DNA of 35,226 nt, from positions 1 through 35,226 of the forward strand of contig JAGVXP010000052.1 in NCBI GenBank assembly GCA_018303725.1, read 5' to 3'. Positions 30,708 through 35,226 of the stretch are shown one piece after another. Below the pieces are notes generated by a model that saw nothing but the letters and a program-made list of their open reading frames with translations, did no database searches and was not told the origin of the DNA. Positions within the stretch are counted from its first letter, which is position 1; each line of letters begins with the position of its first letter. The translations under genes and the position numbers were made by a program. Source of the stretch: Candidatus Woesearchaeota archaeon (GTDB lineage Archaea > Nanobdellota > Nanobdellia > Woesearchaeales > JAGVXP01).

Positions 30708-32015
30708 ATGAGATCAAAAGATTATGCGGACATTAAAAAAAGCTTTAAGCCATTATCGCCAGTAGAGATGGTTAGGGTCGCTTTAGTTAATGGGATAAAC
30801 CCTGAGGTTGAGCATAATTCAGATGAAAGAAAAAAGTATCTTGGGCTTTTAAAGGAGTTTATAGAGTCTAGTAACGCAAATTTAGATAGATTATTTGAAT
30901 TTCTGCAGGAAAGCAATGCTGATAAAAGAAACACAAAAGCTATAGGTGGTATAAGGACAACTGTCCATTACGACAGTAAAAGGTGGAAGGAATTAAATTA
31001 TAAAACATTAGAAGAAAACGGAGTTATAATGCCTCTTAAGCTAAACAGATCAGATTTAAAAGGATTGGCCCAAAAGTTAGTTGATCTGCCAAGGCATAAA
31101 GTAATTGGATTGTCCCAGCCAATAGAAAGGGAGGGAATAGACTATCTAAAGCACATCCCTCCAAGACAAAAATTTGTTCTGAATGGAAAGGATGTTGTTG
31201 TTGCCTTTGCTAAAGAGCACGGAATTGAATTACCTGGTGGGTATCTAAAAAGAGGCGGACCGCCGCCAGTTAGCATATATAAAGCTCTTGCTGATGCTGG
31301 TTTTACTATTAAAGCAGCTATGGAAACTGGAACAGGGGTAATAAGAACTGATGATTATTTGCCAAGGGACATATCTGCGCTTGTTGTTAAGCATTTGAAT
31401 GGCGATGAGCTGAGAATGCATCATCATGATTATGTTGAGTCAGCTGAATTCTGGTTATATGCAAGAGCCCATGAATTAGAAATTGCAGAAACACTTGGGG
31501 ACAGATTAAAAGCAGATGGAGACAAATATGTGCTTAGCGTATATGATACCCCTTCAAAATCCAGAATGAACTTAACCCATAGGGTTGAAATTTGTTACCT
31601 GCCTGATTTCAAAGACCCAAAAAATAAAACGCTAGAATGGATGAAGACAAGGGTTTCTTGTGATTGTGAATGGGCATTAAACCTTAGAAATTTCTCTTTT
31701 GGCCTTAAAGAAACAAAACATACAGCCTACACCTTGGAAACTCATGGAGGCATGGTCATTTTGCAGCTACAGACCGGAGAGGATGGCATCCTGATAGAAA
31801 GCCCAAAAAATATGAATCCTATCCCCACCATTAATTTTTCAAGATTTGTGGATGTTATAAGATATCAGCTGATGCAAGGGCATAAAAATGACGATTATGT
31901 TAAAGAGACAGGAATAGAAATTCTTGCAAATGAGTTCTGGAAGATTTTTGGGCTGGAAAAAATGTACTGGCCAAAAGAGAAAGTAGCAAATAAAATTTTA
32001 GATGGTTTTTATTAG
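30708..32015 (+). CDS. Protein of unknown function, 435 aa
   Basis: Not recognised. Visible marks: PLSPVEMVRVALVNGINPE near the start, basic/Gly stretch LPGGYLKRGGPPPVSIYKAL (~175-195), a His cluster ELRMHHHDYVESAEFWLYARAHELEIAETLGDRL (~230-265), and VSCDCEWALNLRNFSF (~318-333). No membrane segments, so it is cytosolic. His/Asp/Cys could bind metal. Promoter AAGTTTAAAAG (~30672) and a short leader make it a single-gene transcription unit. The size and intact frame argue for a real, selected gene. Confidence 0.8.
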   Translation: MRSKDYADIKKSFKPLSPVEMVRVALVNGINPEVEHNSDERKKYLGLLKEFIESSNANLDRLFEFLQESNADKRNTKAIGGIRTTVHYDSKRWKELNYKTLEENGVIMPLKLNRSDLKGLAQKLVDLPRHKVIGLSQPIEREGIDYLKHIPPRQKFVLNGKDVVVAFAKEHGIELPGGYLKRGGPPPVSIYKALADAGFTIKAAMETGTGVIRTDDYLPRDISALVVKHLNGDELRMHHHDYVESAEFWLYARAHELEIAETLGDRLKADGDKYVLSVYDTPSKSRMNLTHRVEICYLPDFKDPKNKTLEWMKTRVSCDCEWALNLRNFSFGLKETKHTAYTLETHGGMVILQLQTGEDGILIESPKNMNPIPTINFSRFVDVIRYQLMQGHKNDDYVKETGIEILANEFWKIFGLEKMYWPKEKVANKILDGFY

Positions 32016-32021
32016 TTTAAC

Positions 32022-32300
32022 CTATTCCTCCTTCTCATCTTCTTCGCCTGAATAAGAAGGAACAGCAGCTTTGCTGATTATCATTATATCCCCAATGTTT
32101 TTGACCAGCTGGTGTGGCACAATAACGCCCTTTGCGCTGCCAAGAACCTTGCTTAGGAAGGAGTTTTTTGTTGCTCTTACTCTCCAACCAAATATCTTGT
32201 TTTGTGTCAGAATTGACTCCTCAACATCGCCAAAATAATCCCCCGTATCGGTAAAAACCCTCATATCATACGTTTCGGATATTGCTTTCATCTTTAACAT
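32022..32300 (-). CDS. PRC-barrel-domain protein, 92 aa
   Basis: Small beta-barrel of the PRC group, found in RimM-like proteins, reaction-centre H subunits and many archaeal stand-alone proteins near cell division and RNA genes. Marks: VFTDTGDYFGDVEESILTQNKIFGWRV, then LGSAKGVIVPHQLVKNIGDIMIISK. An acidic tail (GEEDEKEE) ends it. I move the start from GTG 32309 to ATG 32300 because GGGTGAT sits just upstream. Convergent with the 435-aa gene, 6 nt apart. Confidence 0.75.
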   Translation of the reverse strand: MLKMKAISETYDMRVFTDTGDYFGDVEESILTQNKIFGWRVRATKNSFLSKVLGSAKGVIVPHQLVKNIGDIMIISKAAVPSYSGEEDEKEE

Positions 32301-32408
32301 TAAAATCACCCGTTTACAGCTTAAAATAATATGACAGTATAAACAATAGGAACTATATAAACTTTTTGGAAAGAATTAAATAAAGCTGTAGATAACTACT
32401 AGGATAAG

Positions 32409-33104
32409 ATGAATTATAAAAATCTGCAAATAATTGGAACTTCCCATATAGCAAAACAAAGCCTCGAAGAGGTTAAAACTGCTATAGAAAAGGACAAACC
32501 GGACATAATAGCCTTAGAGCTGGACAAAAAAAGGATTTACGCTTTAATGAATAGCAAAAAAGACAAGATAAGGTTGTATGATATCAGGAGGATTGGTATA
32601 AAGGGTTTTGTGTTTTCTTTGATTGGCGCATGGGCTGAAAAAAAGCTTGGTGAATATGTTGGTGTAAAGCCTGGCTCTGAGATGAAACAGGCAGTTGTAT
32701 CAGCCAAAAAGAACAGGATAGCTATAGCGCTAGTTGACCAGGATATTGAGGTGACATTAAAAAGGTTCTCTAAAAGCCTTACATGGAGAGAAAAATGGAA
32801 TTTTTTGGTGGATATAATAAAAGCTATTATATTCAGAAAAAAAGAGATTGATTTTGATTTAAAAACAGTTCCAGATAAAAAAACAATTGCCAAGATGGTT
32901 GGTAAGGTAAAAAAAAGATATCCAAATATATACAGGGTACTGGTTGAAGAAAGGAACAAAGTGATGGGTAGGAATTTGAGGAGGTTAATGGATAGCCACC
33001 CAGACAAAAAAATATTAGCTATAGTGGGAGCAGGCCATGAGGAAGAGATCATAAGGTTAGTCAAGAAAATGGAAAGCATTAGCTATTCTTTTAGTGTTGG
33101 GTAA
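32409..33104 (+). CDS. TraB/PrgY-family protein, catalytic-domain-only form, 231 aa
   Basis: Member of the EreA/ChaN/TIKI-like superfamily. IIGTSHIAKQSLEEVKTAI near the start, IIALELDKKRI (~33-43) and IVGAGHEEEI (~208-217) are the conserved clusters with acidic and His residues suited to a metalloprotease-like centre. The multi-helix membrane region of full-length bacterial TraB is absent. Some relatives hydrolyse peptides or block pheromone signalling; the role here is unknown. TATA box CTATATAAACTT is ~40 bp upstream. Confidence 0.85.
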   Translation: MNYKNLQIIGTSHIAKQSLEEVKTAIEKDKPDIIALELDKKRIYALMNSKKDKIRLYDIRRIGIKGFVFSLIGAWAEKKLGEYVGVKPGSEMKQAVVSAKKNRIAIALVDQDIEVTLKRFSKSLTWREKWNFLVDIIKAIIFRKKEIDFDLKTVPDKKTIAKMVGKVKKRYPNIYRVLVEERNKVMGRNLRRLMDSHPDKKILAIVGAGHEEEIIRLVKKMESISYSFSVG

Positions 33105-33146
33105 AAACAATAATTTTATATATAAAAAAAATAATGTTGGAATAAA

Positions 33147-33917
33147 ATGGGAGAATTTGTTGATCTTATAGACAAAATAGGGAAATATTATAAGTTTACG
33201 CCTTCAGAATTAAAGGGCTTTATTATAACCATTCTTATTTTAGGTTTTATAGTTGGTTTTAATGATGGAAGGGCTACTACAAATATAGATTGGTTCTGGA
33301 TTAAAAATTTGATAAATTCCATTTTGATAGTCACCTTTACACTTTTGATTAGAGAATCTGCCCACAAAATAGCGGCATTAAGTGTAGGGTATAGGGCTGA
33401 GTACAAAATGTGGACATTTGGTTTATTAATTGGTGTGGTAATTGCTTTTATATCTGGGGGGAAAGTATGGGTATTATTGCCTGCTGGTATAATACTTCAC
33501 CATATGGCAGGCCATCGTTTAGGCTTTTTTAGGTATGGCCTAGATTATTTTGGCACTGGCCTTGTATCAGCAACAGGGCCTATAGCCAATATGCTAATGG
33601 CTGTTTTTTTAAAGGCCCTGATGTATTTCAACCCACTTAACCAGCTATTACAGAAAGCTATACTTTTTAATATAGTCTTTGCTGTTTACACCATACTCCC
33701 CATTCCTCCCATGGATGGCAGCAGAATGCTTTTTGGCAGCAGAATGGTGTATGCTTTTATATTCTGCTCAATAATAGGCGGCGCTATATTTTTATTGATT
33801 GACATACCAGTACTACTGTCTGTTTTAGGCGCTCTGGTTGTTGGCTTTTTAGGTTGGATACTTTACTATGTCTTCTGGGAAAAAGGCCTCTGGGGAGGGC
33901 CATACCCTAAGTGGTAA
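33147..33917 (+). CDS. Site-2-protease-like membrane protein lacking the first zinc His, 256 aa
   Basis: M50 (S2P) family fold with about six membrane helices. The normal HExxH is RESAH (Arg69-Glu70-x-x-His73), so one zinc ligand is replaced by Arg; the second motif is kept as ILPIPPMDGSRM with Asp190. A G-P-I-A-N element lies between. Proteolysis is unlikely unless another ligand substitutes, e.g. from HHMAGHRLG (~118-126). More probably it is an inactive homolog used for binding. TATA box TTTTATATATAAA precedes it. Confidence 0.85.
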   Translation: MGEFVDLIDKIGKYYKFTPSELKGFIITILILGFIVGFNDGRATTNIDWFWIKNLINSILIVTFTLLIRESAHKIAALSVGYRAEYKMWTFGLLIGVVIAFISGGKVWVLLPAGIILHHMAGHRLGFFRYGLDYFGTGLVSATGPIANMLMAVFLKALMYFNPLNQLLQKAILFNIVFAVYTILPIPPMDGSRMLFGSRMVYAFIFCSIIGGAIFLLIDIPVLLSVLGALVVGFLGWILYYVFWEKGLWGGPYPKW

Positions 33918-33919
33918 GC

Positions 33920-34249
33920 ATGTCAAGCGAGTGGTATTTCAGAAATTGGGCAGAGTTGTTCTTTTTTATACTTTTGATTGTTGGTTTCCTCATATCATTG
34001 GCAGCCCCATCAGCTGTCATAAGCTATATTGTAATTTTTGTTGCTGGGATGATGGCAGGCAGGTTGATATACGAGAAAAAAAAGAAATTCCAATTCCCTT
34101 ATTATTTGATAGTTGTTGGCTTTTTTATTGGGTTCTTGATAGGAGCTAGGTATGGCAACAAGAAAGTTATATTGACCCTTTTTGTTTTAGGAACTCTAAT
34201 CAGCTATTTTGTTCATGAAAAGGGGATAGTGAAGGACATAAGATTTTGA
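33920..34249 (+). CDS. Small four-helix membrane protein, 109 aa, coupled to the S2P-like gene
   Basis: Start at ATG 33920 (MSSEWYFRNWAEL), 2 nt after the S2P-like stop, rather than the track's GTG at 33911. Hydrophobic helices at about residues 13-30, 32-48, 59-75 and 81-97. Unrecognised. Position suggests it works with the pseudo-protease in one membrane complex. Confidence 0.65.
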   Translation: MSSEWYFRNWAELFFFILLIVGFLISLAAPSAVISYIVIFVAGMMAGRLIYEKKKKFQFPYYLIVVGFFIGFLIGARYGNKKVILTLFVLGTLISYFVHEKGIVKDIRF

Positions 34250-34291
34250 TTATGGGGAATGTTTATATACCAAATAATAAATTTCTTGCTT

Positions 34292-34852
34292 ATGATAAAA
34301 AAAATTGCTGAATGTGTCTGGAAGCTGAGTGTTGATTCAAACATCTATTTTTTAGAGAAAGAAAAAACAGTAATTGATACAGGACCAAGAGCTTATAGGC
34401 AGGAAGTCGAGCTGTGGCTCAGCAAAGTTGTTGATTTTTCTAAAGTTGAAAGAGTTATTTTTAGTCACCTGCATATGGATCATATTGGAAATTTTGATTT
34501 ATTTGAAAATGCAAGGTTTTTTGCTTCTAAGGAAGAGATAGAAGACTTTAAAGCTAAGCCACTAAGAACAACTTTAGACCCGTTTATTTCCGGAAAATTA
34601 AAAAAGATAAAATTGGAAGAGCTTAAGGATTTTGATGGTATTGAAGTTATCAAAACACCGGGCCACACAAAAGGCTCTGTTTGCCTGTTTTATAAGCTAA
34701 AAAAAATCCTTTTTAGCGGCGATACCTTATTTTTCAATAAACAAATTGGCAGGCTGGATTTGCCTACATCTGTTGAAAGTGAAATGCAGAATTCCTTGAA
34801 TAAATTAGCTGAATTAAATTTTAAGATATTGGCACCGGGGCATGATTATTAG
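34292..34852 (+). CDS. Metallo-beta-lactamase-fold hydrolase, 186 aa
   Basis: Zinc hydrolase of the glyoxalase II-like MBL group. SHLHMDHIGN at residues 58-67 supplies the HxHxDH zinc site; TPGHTKGSVCLF and LFSGDTLFF give further ligands; LAPGHDY near the end supplies the last His. Start moved from 34259 to the ATG at 34292 because the TATA box TTTATATACC (34262-34271) lies inside the longer version and predicts a leaderless transcript. Substrate is unknown. Confidence 0.9.
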   Translation: MIKKIAECVWKLSVDSNIYFLEKEKTVIDTGPRAYRQEVELWLSKVVDFSKVERVIFSHLHMDHIGNFDLFENARFFASKEEIEDFKAKPLRTTLDPFISGKLKKIKLEELKDFDGIEVIKTPGHTKGSVCLFYKLKKILFSGDTLFFNKQIGRLDLPTSVESEMQNSLNKLAELNFKILAPGHDY

Positions 34853-34853
34853 C

Positions 34854-35081
34854 TTACTTTCTCTTAGAAATTTTTTTCTCTGTGTTAGCCAATATAGTGA
34901 GAGTAGACTTTTCAACCAAATAATAACCAGTAAGGGATAATATCATTATGATAACACCTAAAACAAAAACAGCCCATTTGATGTTTATATTTGTCAAGGT
35001 GTAATCTATTAAAGAGACTATAGCTAACAAAAGACTTGATATAAATATTAAAGTGTATATTATTTTAAGTTTTTTTATCAT
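34854..35081 (-). CDS. Small two-helix membrane protein, 75 aa
   Basis: Unrecognised. Helices at ~8-28 and ~36-56 (IIYTLIFISSLLLAIVSL; WAVFVLGVIIMILSLTGYYLV), basic tail ANTEKKISKRK. Convergent with the MBL gene by 1 nt. TATA-like TTTATATATCC (~35103) lies ~20-30 bp upstream of the ATG. Confidence 0.6.
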   Translation of the reverse strand: MIKKLKIIYTLIFISSLLLAIVSLIDYTLTNINIKWAVFVLGVIIMILSLTGYYLVEKSTLTILANTEKKISKRK

Positions 35082-35189
35082 CCTATCTTGATTTAAAAGT
35101 GGATATATAAAAAGTTATCGATTTTAAGTAATACTTTAGCTTCTTGAAGCAATTTATATCCTAGAGTATAGAAATTCTTATATATTAGA

Positions 35190-35210
35190 TGTAGTTACAA
35201 TGTAACTACA
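35190..35210 (+). promoter_or_regulatory. Dyad operator between a TATA box and a start codon
   Basis: TGTAGTTAC-AAT-GTAACTACA is a perfect 9-bp inverted repeat. It sits directly between TTATATATT (35179-35187) and the ATG at 35211, i.e. over the predicted transcription start. A regulator bound here would block RNA polymerase, so the gene is probably repressed and perhaps autoregulated. Confidence 0.65.
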
Positions 35211-35226
35211 ATGAAAAAGCCAATCC
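35211..35226 (+). CDS. Start of a gene cut by the window edge
   Basis: ATGAAAAAGCCAATCC follows the dyad immediately. Only MKKPI can be read, so no family can be given; the operator context suggests a transcriptional regulator or a regulated transporter. Confidence 0.4.

Noticed and set aside
1-35226. CRISPR array or cas genes
   Set aside because: No regularly spaced direct repeats or Cas motifs were seen; repeats present are inverted and intergenic.

Overview
The window is from an AT-rich archaeon, most likely a reduced-genome DPANN lineage (Woesearchaeota/Pacearchaeota-like; the rank is inferred from gene content, not from a database search). The archaeal evidence is the conserved operon uS13-uS4-uS11-RpoD-tRNA-Leu-eL18-uL13-uS9-RpoN, PCNA, Sec61-beta, NAC, archaeal RNase J, TATA boxes about 25 bp upstream of first genes (many apparently leaderless), and bulge-helix-bulge (BHB) introns in every tRNA seen. 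Bacterial-derived pieces are present: a bacterial-type leucyl-tRNA synthetase, gyrase A and a ScpB-like protein.

Layout. 1-5463 (minus): ribosomal/RNA polymerase operon ending in leuS, with a LAGLIDADG homing-endonuclease gene inserted between rpoD and tRNA-Leu(GAG). 5597-6779 (minus): a nucleotidyltransferase-like gene with a small overlapping partner. 6976-11467 (plus): secreted Cys-rich lipase-like protein, a small membrane protein, and an anchored lamin-tail-domain protein. 11515-17222: DNA-binding/ScpB-like chromosome genes, a zinc ribbon, gyrA and a THUMP RNA methyltransferase. 17332-18351: RNase P RNA, Sec61-beta, NAC. 18362-18559: nested palindromes. 18605-20720: two paralogous helical proteins, a MinD-like ATPase and a membrane protein. 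20767-24362: intron-bearing tRNA-His, membrane proteins, a radical SAM enzyme and a coiled-coil gene triad. 24425-25350: tRNA-Leu(CAA) with two introns, an IS200/IS605 remnant and a broken VapBC locus. 25586-30460: RNase J, PCNA, two small conserved-looking genes, a CTP-dependent lipid kinase-like protein and a GT-C glycosyltransferase. 30462-35226: intron-bearing tRNA-Gly(CCC), an unknown 435-residue protein, a PRC-barrel protein, a TraB-family protein, a degenerate site-2 protease, a metallo-beta-lactamase hydrolase, and the start of a gene with a dyad operator over its start.

Most unusual points. Four BHB introns can be folded exactly in tRNA-Leu(CAA), tRNA-His and tRNA-Gly(CCC), three of them at non-canonical positions (30/31, 53/54, 59/60), plus a canonical 13-nt intron in tRNA-Leu(GAG). 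The homing-endonuclease ORF reads straight through tRNA-Leu(GAG). The paralog pair plus MinD-like ATPase and the nucleotidyltransferase pair are the best candidates for undescribed systems.
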